Of a stretch of DNA of 64,000 nucleotides, positions 8,769 through 17,112 are shown in pieces. Positions within the stretch are counted from its first letter, which is position 1, and every line of letters starts with the position of its first letter. The notes beneath the pieces are model-generated. The model saw only the letters and a list, made by a program, of their open reading frames with translations. It did no database searches and had not been told where the DNA came from. The position numbers and the translations under genes are program-made. The DNA comes from Phycisphaerae bacterium RAS2 (GTDB lineage Bacteria > Planctomycetota > Phycisphaerae > UBA1845 > UTPLA1), in NCBI GenBank assembly GCA_007753915.1, contig CP036352.1, forward strand, positions 2,542,001-2,606,000, written 5' to 3'.

Positions 8769-9725
8769 ATGAACCGTTGCAAACTGACTTGTGCCCTGTG
8801 TGTATTGGCCCTCACTCAAGCAGCGGCGGCCGGGATCCAGCCGCGTGGTCAACTGATGGCGAGGCGAGCGGCCGAACTGGACGCGTATCGCCTGCTGGCC
8901 GAACGAGTCCTCGGGCTGCAGCTCACGAGCGAGACGACCGTGCGGGACTTTGTTCTGGAATCAGACGAAATCGCCACACGGGTGAGCGGCTTCCTTCGCG
9001 GCGTCCGCACGACGGACACCCGGGAATTCGCTGATGGCTCGGTCGAAGTCGACGTGGAGCTGCCGCTTGTCAGCGTGGTGGAAACGTTGACGCGCATCCG
9101 AACGGCGTGCTACCGCGGCGGCCGATTCAGCAAGACCGATTTCACCGAGATTACGCGCCATCACAAGGAGACCATGATCAAGGCCACCGGCACCGGCGCG
9201 CCGCGAGCCAGCGGTCCCGCCGATCCGCTCAACACCCTCAAGCCGGCCGCGCCAGCGCCCGCCGCGCTCCCGCCCATCTGGAAGGACTTCGCACCACAAC
9301 AGCGGCTGATGGCCCGGCGAGCCGCGCTGCTTGACGGGTATCGCCGCCTAGCGGAGCAGGTCTGGGGCCTGCGGATCGACAGCGAGACGACAGTGCGCGA
9401 CTTCGTGACACAGAGCGATGAGATTCGCACGCAGGTTGAGGCGTTTCTCCGGGGAGCTCGCGAAGTGGAGACGCGCTACACCGAAGACGGCATCGTCGAA
9501 GTCGATGTCGCCATCACGCTGGAGAGCATCGTGACGACCTTGCGGCGCATCCACTCGGAGAAATCCTCGTGGGGTCGATTTGAGAAACTTGACTTCGAGC
9601 AGATTCAACGGAACGCCACTCGCAAGATTGTTACCGCGACCGGCATGGGGGCCCCCGCTGCGGCCGCCACGCAACCTGACACAGCCGTCACCATTGAATC
9701 GGAAATCGTCATCATCGAGCGCTGA
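8769..9725 (+). CDS. Secreted protein with two LPP20-like repeats
   Basis: ATG 8769 follows AAGGAG (8756-8761). A signal peptide covers about residues 1-22. The mature protein is an internal duplication. Two units of about 110 residues, each starting with 'MARRAA-LD-YRLLAEQVWGL'-like sequence and containing 'SETTVRDFV' and 'FLRG', are separated by an Ala/Pro-rich linker. The repeat resembles the LPP20/FlgT-N type domain (helix followed by a small beta-sheet) found in outer-membrane-associated lipoproteins and flagellar accessory proteins. There is no lipobox, so it should be soluble in the periplasm. It is a single-gene unit bounded by the cluster promoter motif upstream and a strong terminator downstream. 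The function is unknown. Confidence 0.82.
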   Translation: MNRCKLTCALCVLALTQAAAAGIQPRGQLMARRAAELDAYRLLAERVLGLQLTSETTVRDFVLESDEIATRVSGFLRGVRTTDTREFADGSVEVDVELPLVSVVETLTRIRTACYRGGRFSKTDFTEITRHHKETMIKATGTGAPRASGPADPLNTLKPAAPAPAALPPIWKDFAPQQRLMARRAALLDGYRRLAEQVWGLRIDSETTVRDFVTQSDEIRTQVEAFLRGAREVETRYTEDGIVEVDVAITLESIVTTLRRIHSEKSSWGRFEKLDFEQIQRNATRKIVTATGMGAPAAAATQPDTAVTIESEIVIIER

Positions 9726-9759
9726 CTGATTGATGACGGAGGCTCTTCTACCGGGCCGC

Positions 9760-9796
9760 GGGGTCGGGGTTGACGTTGACCCCGGCCCCGATTTTT
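9760..9796 (+). terminator. Intrinsic terminator after the LPP20-repeat gene
   Basis: An 11-bp stem (GGGGTCGGGGT / ACCCCGGCCCC, one G-U pair), an 8-base loop, then GATTTTT. It lies 34 bases after the stop codon. Confidence 0.85.
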
Positions 9797-9870
9797 CGGT
9801 AAGCTGATACGCACGCATTGGGTCCGTCAGGGCCTGGCAACGCGGAATCGTGCAATCGGAGGAGTGCCTC

Positions 9871-11565
9871 GTGACATTCGCACGAAGAATTCTGATCGCC
9901 GTCTTATTCATCGGCCCAGTGTTCATAATGGCCCTGTATCAGCCAGCCTCGGCGCAGGACAAAGCTGTCGGCGTCGAGCCGGTCGAGGCTGCGAAGCAGC
10001 TCGGGTCCAATCGCCGGGCGTTGATCATCGGTATCAACGACTATGCCGATGAGCGCATCAAGGACCTGGCATTTGCCGAAGACGACGCGGGATCGCTGTT
10101 CAAAACCTTGACCGACCCGCGCATTGGTGGTTTTGCGAAGGAACAGGTCACGCTGCTCACCGGCCGGCAGGCGTCGACGAAAGACATTCGCAAGGCCCTC
10201 TACGCCCTGCGGACTTCCGGCAAAGACGATCTGGTGGTCATTTTCTTTTCCGGCCACGGCGCGAAGCAGGCCGGTGAAACGTTCTGGATATCGCAGGACG
10301 CCGAACTGGCCGATCTCGGGCCCACGGCCCTGCCCAACGCGGAGATTCAGCGGCTGCTGGCCGCGATTCCCAGCGAACGCGTGGTCACGCTGCTCGACTG
10401 CTGCTATGCCGCCGATACCGTTCTCAATCAGAAATCCGTCCTGAACGTGGGGGACGTCGCCAAGCTCTTTGCCGGCAAGGGCCGGGTCACGATTGCTGGC
10501 GCGGGCGGCGGCGAGGAGGCCATTGAAGTCCCCGGAATGAAGCAAGGCGTCTTTACGCACTTCCTCGTCGGCGGACTGCGCGGTCAGGCCGACGCCAACC
10601 GCGATGGCGTTGTCACGCTCATGGAGCTATGGGCGTGGCTCGAGCCGAACGTTGAGCAATCCGCCCGGCAGCACAAGGGCATCCAGAAGCCGACCATGCA
10701 CATGGAGACTGGCCAGCAGACCGACCGCTTTCTGCTGTCGCTCAACCCGGTTGCCGCGGCAGATGTGCAACAGGCCCTGGCAAAGCTGCGCCAGCTCTTC
10801 CTGGAAGAGAAGATCGCCGCGGCGCACTACGAAGAAGGGCGCGAACTGATCGGCGGCGTTGTCGCTGATCCAGCGAAGAAGAAGCGGCGGGAGATTTATC
10901 TCGATCTGGCGAAAGGCAAGCTCGACGCAAAGTATCTTGCGAGCGCGCTTTCTTCGAATTCAGAGGTTCGTGAGAGGGCTCCCACGCGCCCTTCGGCAGA
11001 AGTCCCGACTGAAACAGATGGCGAACTCGGTAAGATTGACCATACTCAATCAAACCAAGGAGCGACACCTTCACTCGAAGAGGCTTTGCGCGCAGGGGCA
11101 CCCGGCGAGCATCACAAGAACCTGGGCAAATTCGTCGGGCGATGGGATGTTAAGTCAAAATTCTTTTTAAACCCAGATGCACCGCCGATTATCGGGAAAT
11201 ATCAGTCAGAAGGTAAATGGACATTGGGCAATCGATATGTGACGATTGTTGACGTTGGCAGAATGATGGAGCAAGAGTATGAAAACCAAACAACATTGGG
11301 CTACGACAATCTCAAGAAGGAGTACACTATGGAAACTAGAGACAACATGTCGACGACAACTTATAGATTCACGGGCAGGTGTTCTAGCGATGGATCGGCG
11401 TTTGATTTTAACGGCAGTACTAACAATGCAATCACCGGCGAGTTGGAGAAATATCGCTTCAAGACGACCTTCCAGGACGCAGACCACTACTCAGTTGAGG
11501 GGTGGATCCTAACAAATGGATCAGAACAGAAGCTTCTTGAGTTGAACTACACTCGGAAGAAATAG
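9871..11565 (+). CDS. Secreted caspase-like protein with C-terminal DUF1579-like domain
   Basis: GTG 9871 is preferred over GTG 9850 because GGAGG (9858-9862) fits it. A signal peptide ends in 'ASAQD', followed by the shared 'KAVGVE' motif. The C14 domain (about residues 42-285) has 'ALIIGIND', His in 'FFSGHGAKQAG' and Cys in 'LLDCCYAAD'. An EF-hand-like loop, 'DANRDGVVTLME', lies near its end. The linker 'LRQLFLEEKIAAAHYEEG' resembles the linker in the caspase-FGE proteins. The C-terminal 140 residues ('LGKFVGRWDVKSKF', 'GKWTLGNRYV') look like DUF1579, a lipocalin-like beta-barrel. From about 11130 the DNA is clearly richer in A+T than the caspase part, so the C-terminal module may be a separate acquisition. 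No cluster promoter motif was found upstream. Confidence 0.87.
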   Translation: MTFARRILIAVLFIGPVFIMALYQPASAQDKAVGVEPVEAAKQLGSNRRALIIGINDYADERIKDLAFAEDDAGSLFKTLTDPRIGGFAKEQVTLLTGRQASTKDIRKALYALRTSGKDDLVVIFFSGHGAKQAGETFWISQDAELADLGPTALPNAEIQRLLAAIPSERVVTLLDCCYAADTVLNQKSVLNVGDVAKLFAGKGRVTIAGAGGGEEAIEVPGMKQGVFTHFLVGGLRGQADANRDGVVTLMELWAWLEPNVEQSARQHKGIQKPTMHMETGQQTDRFLLSLNPVAAADVQQALAKLRQLFLEEKIAAAHYEEGRELIGGVVADPAKKKRREIYLDLAKGKLDAKYLASALSSNSEVRERAPTRPSAEVPTETDGELGKIDHTQSNQGATPSLEEALRAGAPGEHHKNLGKFVGRWDVKSKFFLNPDAPPIIGKYQSEGKWTLGNRYVTIVDVGRMMEQEYENQTTLGYDNLKKEYTMETRDNMSTTTYRFTGRCSSDGSAFDFNGSTNNAITGELEKYRFKTTFQDADHYSVEGWILTNGSEQKLLELNYTRKK

Positions 11566-11900
11566 CATCAAAGATTGGTCTGTCCTCGCTTTCCGCGCCG
11601 AGCGATAATGATGGATTAGTTAACCCGCGCTCGCACTTTCTTAGATTCCGGGGTGGCAATTCAGTTTTTGGATCCCCTTTAGTCAGTTCTGTGGGCAAAC
11701 ACATATATCGAACAAATGACCGAGAGTCGGTTTCTTGCTGTAGAAGTGACGTTCCGTGATTTTGTATCGTAGCGGGACATGCACTGAAGGGAGCAGCATT
11801 TTCTTTAAGAATCCATATCGTAGTTTCCAATTTCTTCAGTTGGGACAATTCATTACGGGACAAAGCAACTTCAAGGGAAGCCGAACTCTCGACGATGATC
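11566..11900. other. Gene-free stretch
   Basis: This A+T-richer intergenic DNA lies between the caspase-DUF1579 gene and the zinc-ribbon genes. I see no convincing ORF, repeat or terminator. A lone GGTCTG at about 11578 lacks the partner box. Confidence 0.5.
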
Positions 11901-11928
11901 GCGCAAGAAAAGTTCGGCCTCCGGTCTG
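11901..11928 (+). promoter_or_regulatory. Cluster promoter motif, site 4
   Basis: GCGCAAGA (11901-11908), 14 bases, GGTCTG (11923-11928). It precedes the zinc-ribbon membrane gene at 11959. Confidence 0.65.
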
Positions 11929-11958
11929 TCTACGGGAATCGTAACGAAAGGAGCCCGT

Positions 11959-12549
11959 ATGGCAGCCAACCATCAGAAATCACATGCTCATGCAACGGTC
12001 GATGCCGGGCGACCGATTGCATCCGGCAACGACGGCACGCGACGCCGGCGAGGGGCACTCCGCCTCACGTGGTTGCTCTTCGCACTTTGTTTAGCTGGCT
12101 GGGGGGCAAGCCTGATTTACGGCATCGGCCTGAACTGCGTTCAGTGGAACTGGACCTGGAACGGGGAGCCGGTCCGGGTCCGCTTCATGGCTCATCTTGC
12201 CGATGGCAACATTCGTTTCTACGACCTGACCCACTTTCGAGGCGATCCGGGCGGAGACGAACCCTGGATTTACACCTTTGAAGCGAAAGGCCAGCTCGGG
12301 CTGCGCCTGCCGTCGGTGGTCCACACGTCGTGCCATCACTGCACGCCGAGCTCCTATCGAATCGATCTTCCGCTTTGGCTGCCCGCCGCGCTGCTGCTGG
12401 CGACCGGCCTGGCGCTACGCCATCGTGACCAGGTTCGTGACCGGCATGGGCACTGCCGCGTCTGCGGATACAACCTGGCCGGAAACGTGAGCGGCCGATG
12501 CCCGGAGTGTGGCACGTTGGTTTCAATTGGCGCGAGAGCGGCGGGTTGA
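11959..12549 (+). CDS. Two-TM membrane protein with C-terminal zinc ribbon
   Basis: AAAGGAG ends 5 bases before the ATG. The protein has 196 residues. One membrane helix lies at about 36-55 ('LTWLLFALCLAGWGASLIYG') and a second at about 137-152 ('LPLWLPAALLLATGLAL'). The region between them is Trp-rich and presumably outside. The cytoplasmic tail carries a four-Cys zinc ribbon, 'CRVCGYNL' and 'CPECG', of the kind very common in Planctomycetota. The next gene is a diverged paralogue. It is under the cluster promoter motif, which links it to the caspase regulon. The function is unknown. The zinc ribbon may only be structural or may mediate protein contact. Confidence 0.8.
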   Translation: MAANHQKSHAHATVDAGRPIASGNDGTRRRRGALRLTWLLFALCLAGWGASLIYGIGLNCVQWNWTWNGEPVRVRFMAHLADGNIRFYDLTHFRGDPGGDEPWIYTFEAKGQLGLRLPSVVHTSCHHCTPSSYRIDLPLWLPAALLLATGLALRHRDQVRDRHGHCRVCGYNLAGNVSGRCPECGTLVSIGARAAG

Positions 12550-12674
12550 CTGCCCACCGAAGAGTCAGGCTGGACGGCTGTGCACAGGTGTGGCGCGATG
12601 TGAAAACCGTATTCCGGCACCTGGCGTACAGACTGTGTCGCGCCAAGCAAGCGCGAACCGCAGGGAGCTAACGA

Positions 12675-13307
12675 ATGACCCAATCAGCAAGCCCTGTTGC
12701 TAGCGACAAGACGCCCAGTACAGAGGAAGATTCGACGCGGTTGGCGAAGAACTCATACACGTGTTCGCGTATGCCCCGCCGACGCCGGCCAAGCATCCTC
12801 TTTGCGATTGGGATGATTTTATTGGCTGGCGCCTTTGGGTTGAGTCATGCGGGCCAGTTTGAGTACTCCTATGACATGACCCGGCTTGGTTTCGGGCTGC
12901 GCCCGGAACAAGCCTGCCTTGATGCATGGGTGCTTCTGCGGCTCGGGACGCTGCATGTAGCCCTCGTTTCTACCGTCGAGCCCGACGGTCTGTTCGGCTG
13001 GCCATTCTGGGGGCCCAGCGGTGGTTGGGCGCATGACTGGTACAATGAAATCCAAGCGCCTCAAATTCGTTGGCCCGGCTGGGTCGGCAACCCGGCCGAC
13101 CTGGGGCATTCCTGGCAAATCGATCTTCCGCTATGGATTCCTCTGGCGCTGGGCGCGGTCTGGGCTCTCGCCGGATGGCACCGGGGCGACCACATCGCCT
13201 TGGCAACTCACTGTAAGGCATGCGGTTACGACTTGACCGGCAATGTCAGCGGGCGCTGCCCGGAATGCGGTGATTTCATTCCATCCCACCCGCGAAGCGA
13301 TTCTTAA
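12675..13307 (+). CDS. Two-TM membrane protein with C-terminal zinc ribbon (paralogue)
   Basis: The protein has 210 residues with the same plan as its upstream neighbour: N-terminal basic segment, helix at about 42-58 ('ILFAIGMILLAGAFGL'), Trp/Gly-rich external loop, second helix at about 152-168, then the zinc ribbon 'CKACGYDLTGNVSGRCPECG'. The identical stretch 'GNVSGRCPECG' in both proteins shows recent common ancestry. The 125-bp gap from the previous gene contains no clear terminator or cluster motif, so they may form one transcript. GGGAG lies 8 bases before the ATG. The function is unknown. Confidence 0.75.
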   Translation: MTQSASPVASDKTPSTEEDSTRLAKNSYTCSRMPRRRRPSILFAIGMILLAGAFGLSHAGQFEYSYDMTRLGFGLRPEQACLDAWVLLRLGTLHVALVSTVEPDGLFGWPFWGPSGGWAHDWYNEIQAPQIRWPGWVGNPADLGHSWQIDLPLWIPLALGAVWALAGWHRGDHIALATHCKACGYDLTGNVSGRCPECGDFIPSHPRSDS

Positions 13308-13325
13308 TGAAAGCAACAAACTTCC

Positions 13326-13353
13326 GCGCAAGAAACCTGAGTCCGGCAGTCTG
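13326..13353 (+). promoter_or_regulatory. Cluster promoter motif, site 5
   Basis: GCGCAAGA (13326-13333), 14 bases, AGTCTG (13348-13353; first base A instead of G). It precedes the Cys-rich protein and subtilase pair. Confidence 0.6.
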
Positions 13354-13435
13354 TCCTGGTGTGAGGTTGCCATGAAGCCGGACGATCGGTCGGCGGCGAC
13401 CCATCAGAAGATTGCAACGAACAAAGAGAGTGAAA

Positions 13436-13816
13436 ATGGCAACGAATTACAATACTCTGAAGACTACGTTGGTGGCGACGGTGATGAGCCTTCAAGCTGC
13501 CGGAACCGGCGGCATAGCGGCGACCGCCGAAGTCGGAAAGGCCGATGCTCATCAAAACGTTGAAACGCCGGTGACAATCAAATTTCTGCGGCCCTGTGAT
13601 GTCGATTGTTCTGACGCTGTGACATATCGTGTTCTCGAAGGCAACTGTCCTCCAACATGCTTTGTCGTCGAGCGAGTGATGCCGGGTGAGTGCACTAATC
13701 CGTGCCTTGTGCTGGAAGACGAGCCGACGAGCGAGAGCAGCTATCGCATCCTTCTGAAAGAGTGCGGAACAAACGACTGCTTGCCTAACTGCATCATCGA
13801 AGTAGAGCGAATGTGA
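13436..13816 (+). CDS. Small secreted Cys-rich protein
   Basis: ATG 13436 gives a 126-residue product with a signal peptide ending near residue 26-30. An upstream TTG at 13412 would only add charged residues. The mature part contains eight cysteines in a regular pattern, in pairs such as 'PCDVDC', 'CPPTC', 'CTNPC' and 'CGTNDCLPNC', separated by beta-like strands ('VTIKFL', 'TYRVLEG', 'SYRILLKE', 'IIEVERM'). This suggests a disulfide-stabilised repeat fold. The subtilase gene begins 41 bases downstream and is very likely co-transcribed, so a partner, inhibitor or substrate role is possible but unproven. I do not recognise the family. Confidence 0.7.
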   Translation: MATNYNTLKTTLVATVMSLQAAGTGGIAATAEVGKADAHQNVETPVTIKFLRPCDVDCSDAVTYRVLEGNCPPTCFVVERVMPGECTNPCLVLEDEPTSESSYRILLKECGTNDCLPNCIIEVERM

Positions 13817-13857
13817 GTTGAAGAATTGCGAACGGCACAACACGAACGGAGCCAACC

Positions 13858-15822
13858 ATGTTGAAAATAATCTGCTGCATAACAGTACTGATCAGTTTTC
13901 TCGGCACGGCGGCTCGAGCCGAGCTTGAGACTAAGGGTTTCGTCCCGATTGCGGATCGACCCGGCGAGTTTGGGGTAGTTATGGAGGTGGTGGGCGGGAG
14001 AACCACTTACCAATTGGGCGAATCTCTTCAGTTGCGGTTTAAGTGCGCCCAGCCGGGCCACTTAACCCTCGTTAGCATCGACTCGGCAGGCGACGCAGTG
14101 CTGATGTTTCCCAATAAGTGGTCGCCGGATTCAAAGGTGGTGGCGGGGAAGTGGTTGGACATTCCCTCAGCGGACTCCGGCTTCAAGTTAGTTGCCCGAC
14201 CGCCACTAGGGGCGACGTACGTTCGAGCTTTTGTTACGCCTCGACCGATCGTCTGCATCGAGTCTCTTCGCAAAGCAGACCCTGGCGCGAGCATGTCCGC
14301 ACTGGGTCAGCGAGGAGGCGAACAGATGAACCGCCTTCTTCGCGAGATTAAAGGATTCGAGCCTCAACCGGACACTCAACCCGTCAACGAGCGGGCGATG
14401 GCTGTCATTACGTTACGCTTGACCATCGCCGATGGCAAACCACGCCGGGCCGACGGAAAGCTCCTCGGCGAGATTCCCGAAGGAGCCGACCTCGACGGTC
14501 TGACGCCGGCCGCTCATCCCAAGGCCAAGTTGTTGGCGGCGCTGCGCGATGGCAACGTTGGTTACCGCAAGCACCATGAGAAGGGCTTGGTCATTCCACC
14601 AACCTTTTCGTTTGATTCTCAAACGGGGACCGTAAGATTCGGTGAACGTGTGATAAGTACGCGACAACGGGAAGAGAAGGTCGACGTTGAGTTTCTCGTC
14701 GAAACCGCCGACCCGAACGCCAACGAGATCGATCGGCTCCGTTCGATGCGCGTGAAGCGGGTAGCCGTGCGAGGGCCTGGTGGACTGGCCGAGGCCCAGG
14801 CAAAATTGCGAAGCGAAGGCGCACGCAATGTTCAGCCGGTGGTCTATTACCATGTCTTCGGACCGGCCACCAAGGACGAGCCGATGCTTAAGCTGCAATG
14901 GGCGATGCGGAACGAGTTCGCTCGAGCCGCCGAGACCGGCGCCATCGAGGCGATATCGAAGGCGGTTCGTCGGCCGATTGTCGTCGCGGTTGTAGACTCG
15001 GGAATGGCCGCCAACCATCCCGATCTTGCGGGCGCGCTCCATCGCAACAGCGACGAAATACCGGGAAACGATCTCGATGATGACGACAACGGTTTTGTGG
15101 ATGACGTCAGCGGATACGATTTCGTCGAGATGAAGGGAAGCCATCTCATCGGTGCTGCGGATGATCACGGGACCTTCGTCGCATCCGTGATTGCCTCTCG
15201 CGCCGATGGCAAAGGAATCCTTGGTGTGTGCCCGTGGGCCGAGATTCTGCCAATCCGCGCCGCGGGCTTGGACGGCTCGTTCTCCACGCTTGCAGCCGTA
15301 CAATCGCTCCTTTATGCGGCGGCATGCGGTGCCAAGATTGTGAATTGCAGTTGGGGTGGCTATGGCAGCGATCCGGCTATTTACCGCGCCATGGCGGTTC
15401 TTCGAGAGAAGGGAGTACTGATTATCTGCGCGGCCGGCAACGAAGCCAACGATAACGACGTTTATCCGGCGACACCGGCGTCCTATGACTTGGATAACAT
15501 TATTTCAGTGGCAGCACTTCGCGTCGACGGCGACTTGGCGAGTTTCAGTAATTGGGGGGCGCGATCCGTTCACATTGCGGCACCGGGCGAGCTGATTCTC
15601 GGATACCCGGATGGTTCGGGAAACGTCGCCGCGTGGGACGGTACGAGTTTTTCGGCTCCTATGGTGGCTGGTGCAGCGGCACTAGTCTGGGCAAAACACC
15701 CCGATTGGGATTACGGGCAAGTCAAAAACGCGATCCTTTCCAGCGCGCGACGCACCGAAGCATTGCAGGGCCGCATCCAGACAGGTGGAATGCTGGATCT
15801 GGCCGCCGCCGTGTCAAAATAA
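13858..15822 (+). CDS. Secreted subtilisin-like serine protease with N-terminal DUF4384
   Basis: The protein has 654 residues. A signal peptide (about 1-21) is followed by a DUF4384-type module (about 35-130: 'TYQLGESLQLRFKC', 'GHLTLVSIDSAGDAVLMFP'). A middle region of unknown fold reaches about residue 370. The C-terminal S8 peptidase domain has the full triad: Asp in 'VAVVDSGMA', His in 'DDHGTFVASV' and Ser in 'DGTSFSAPMVAGAAAL', plus the oxyanion Asn in 'CAAGNEAN'. The DUF4384 module is shared with the caspase at 6570 and two lipoproteins in the cluster, which suggests that all bind a common partner. It is expected in the periplasm or at the cell surface. A short insert rich in Asp/Asn near 'DLDDDDNGFVDD' looks like a calcium site. 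Confidence 0.92.
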   Translation: MLKIICCITVLISFLGTAARAELETKGFVPIADRPGEFGVVMEVVGGRTTYQLGESLQLRFKCAQPGHLTLVSIDSAGDAVLMFPNKWSPDSKVVAGKWLDIPSADSGFKLVARPPLGATYVRAFVTPRPIVCIESLRKADPGASMSALGQRGGEQMNRLLREIKGFEPQPDTQPVNERAMAVITLRLTIADGKPRRADGKLLGEIPEGADLDGLTPAAHPKAKLLAALRDGNVGYRKHHEKGLVIPPTFSFDSQTGTVRFGERVISTRQREEKVDVEFLVETADPNANEIDRLRSMRVKRVAVRGPGGLAEAQAKLRSEGARNVQPVVYYHVFGPATKDEPMLKLQWAMRNEFARAAETGAIEAISKAVRRPIVVAVVDSGMAANHPDLAGALHRNSDEIPGNDLDDDDNGFVDDVSGYDFVEMKGSHLIGAADDHGTFVASVIASRADGKGILGVCPWAEILPIRAAGLDGSFSTLAAVQSLLYAAACGAKIVNCSWGGYGSDPAIYRAMAVLREKGVLIICAAGNEANDNDVYPATPASYDLDNIISVAALRVDGDLASFSNWGARSVHIAAPGELILGYPDGSGNVAAWDGTSFSAPMVAGAAALVWAKHPDWDYGQVKNAILSSARRTEALQGRIQTGGMLDLAAAVSK

Positions 15823-15846
15823 GGTAGTACTTTCCATTGTCGAAAC

Positions 15847-15876
15847 TTGACGAACTTTGCGTCGTTTTGCTATGCT
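15847..15876 (+). promoter_or_regulatory. Candidate sigma70-type promoter
   Basis: TTGACG (15847-15852), 18-base spacer, TATGCT (15871-15876). It lies 57 bases before the caspase start at 15933. This unit lacks the cluster motif, so it may be expressed constitutively. Confidence 0.45.
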
Positions 15877-15932
15877 TGGTGCCTGGGTCACAAAAAGCAT
15901 TGAACTGAATTAGACACAGTCGTTCCATTCGC

Positions 15933-17096
15933 ATGCGAACGCTTATCATCGCTATGACTGCATCGTGCCTTCTGCCAGCCGCCCATGCGGCGACGCCACC
16001 GGAGAAAGCCGTCGGTGTCGAGCCGGTGCACAACACTGGCCGATCGGTGCGGTTGGCGCTGGTAGTCGGCATCAATGAATACCAACATCACCCACACCTG
16101 CGGTATTGCGTGGATGATGCCGCTCTCTTGGCCGACACGCTTAGACGACACTGTCTATACGACGTCCAAAACGTATTGCTCCTCACTGACGGCGCCAAGC
16201 CGCTGAAGGATCAGCCAACCAAAGCGAGTATTTTGCAGGCTGCCTCGCAGCTCGCGGAATTGGCCGAACCCAATGACACTGTCCTGTTCTTTTTATCTGG
16301 GCACGGCGTACTTCTGGATGGTCGCGCTTACTTTGTGCCTGTTGAAGCTGACCAAGCATTCCAGGAGATGGTATCCATCGCCGAGCTACGTCGGATACTC
16401 CGCAAGTCCAAGGCGCAGCGCCGTGTATTGATATTGGATGCCTGTCACTCCGGCGGAGAAAAATCATCTGAGACAGCCAAGATGAGCCAGTCATTTGAAG
16501 ATGATTTACGAGCCGACAGCGAAGGCATCGTCACCTTGGCAAGCTGTCGCGCTGAAGAAACGTCTTTGGAAGCTCCGTCCAAGGGGCACGGCCTCTTTAC
16601 CTACTGGCTGATTCAGGGCTTGAAGGGTGAAGCAGATACGACCGGAGATCGAAACCACCGCATTGATATTCTTGAGCTGTATCGATTCGTTTCGGACCGA
16701 GTCAAGCAGGAGGCGATGGCCGAGTTTCGACATCTCCAACGGCCAACGTTGATCGCCGCAATTAGCGGCCAGATCGAGCTCGCCGTTGTCGATCAAAGCA
16801 GCGCGAAACCGGCGCCCGACCGGACCGCCGATCGGCCCGCAGATGGAAAACTTATTGTGGCTCCCGATCGTCTGACGGCAGTCGTACATGCACCGCTCAA
16901 GTCTGCGTCAACTGCCGACATGCTTGAGGCGAAGCAACAGCTGCGAATCAAGGCGCAAAGCATTCTCAAGGCCGCACTCGAAGAACGTGGATTTACCGAT
17001 CCATTGCCAACTCTTCGACATTGGAACGAAAGCGTCAAGACGCTTGATGCCGAAACTGTTCAGGGAACGTACTCCGTCACCTTAGGAAAGCCATAA
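15933..17096 (+). CDS. Secreted caspase-like protein, stand-alone
   Basis: The protein has 387 residues. A short signal peptide (about 1-19) is followed by 'EKAVGVEPV', the motif shared with three other caspases in the cluster. The C14 domain (about 35-290) contains 'LALVVGINEYQ', catalytic His in 'FFLSGHGV' and catalytic Cys in 'LILDACHSGG'. An imperfect EF-hand-like loop, 'DTTGDRNHRIDILE', occurs at the position of the canonical loop in two sister proteins. The remaining 100 residues are helical and charged without a recognised domain. It appears to head an operon with a CsgG-like lipoprotein (17-base gap) and a DUF4384-type lipoprotein. Confidence 0.88.
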   Translation: MRTLIIAMTASCLLPAAHAATPPEKAVGVEPVHNTGRSVRLALVVGINEYQHHPHLRYCVDDAALLADTLRRHCLYDVQNVLLLTDGAKPLKDQPTKASILQAASQLAELAEPNDTVLFFLSGHGVLLDGRAYFVPVEADQAFQEMVSIAELRRILRKSKAQRRVLILDACHSGGEKSSETAKMSQSFEDDLRADSEGIVTLASCRAEETSLEAPSKGHGLFTYWLIQGLKGEADTTGDRNHRIDILELYRFVSDRVKQEAMAEFRHLQRPTLIAAISGQIELAVVDQSSAKPAPDRTADRPADGKLIVAPDRLTAVVHAPLKSASTADMLEAKQQLRIKAQSILKAALEERGFTDPLPTLRHWNESVKTLDAETVQGTYSVTLGKP

Positions 17097-17112
17097 GAAC
17101 AAGGAGCAGCAT

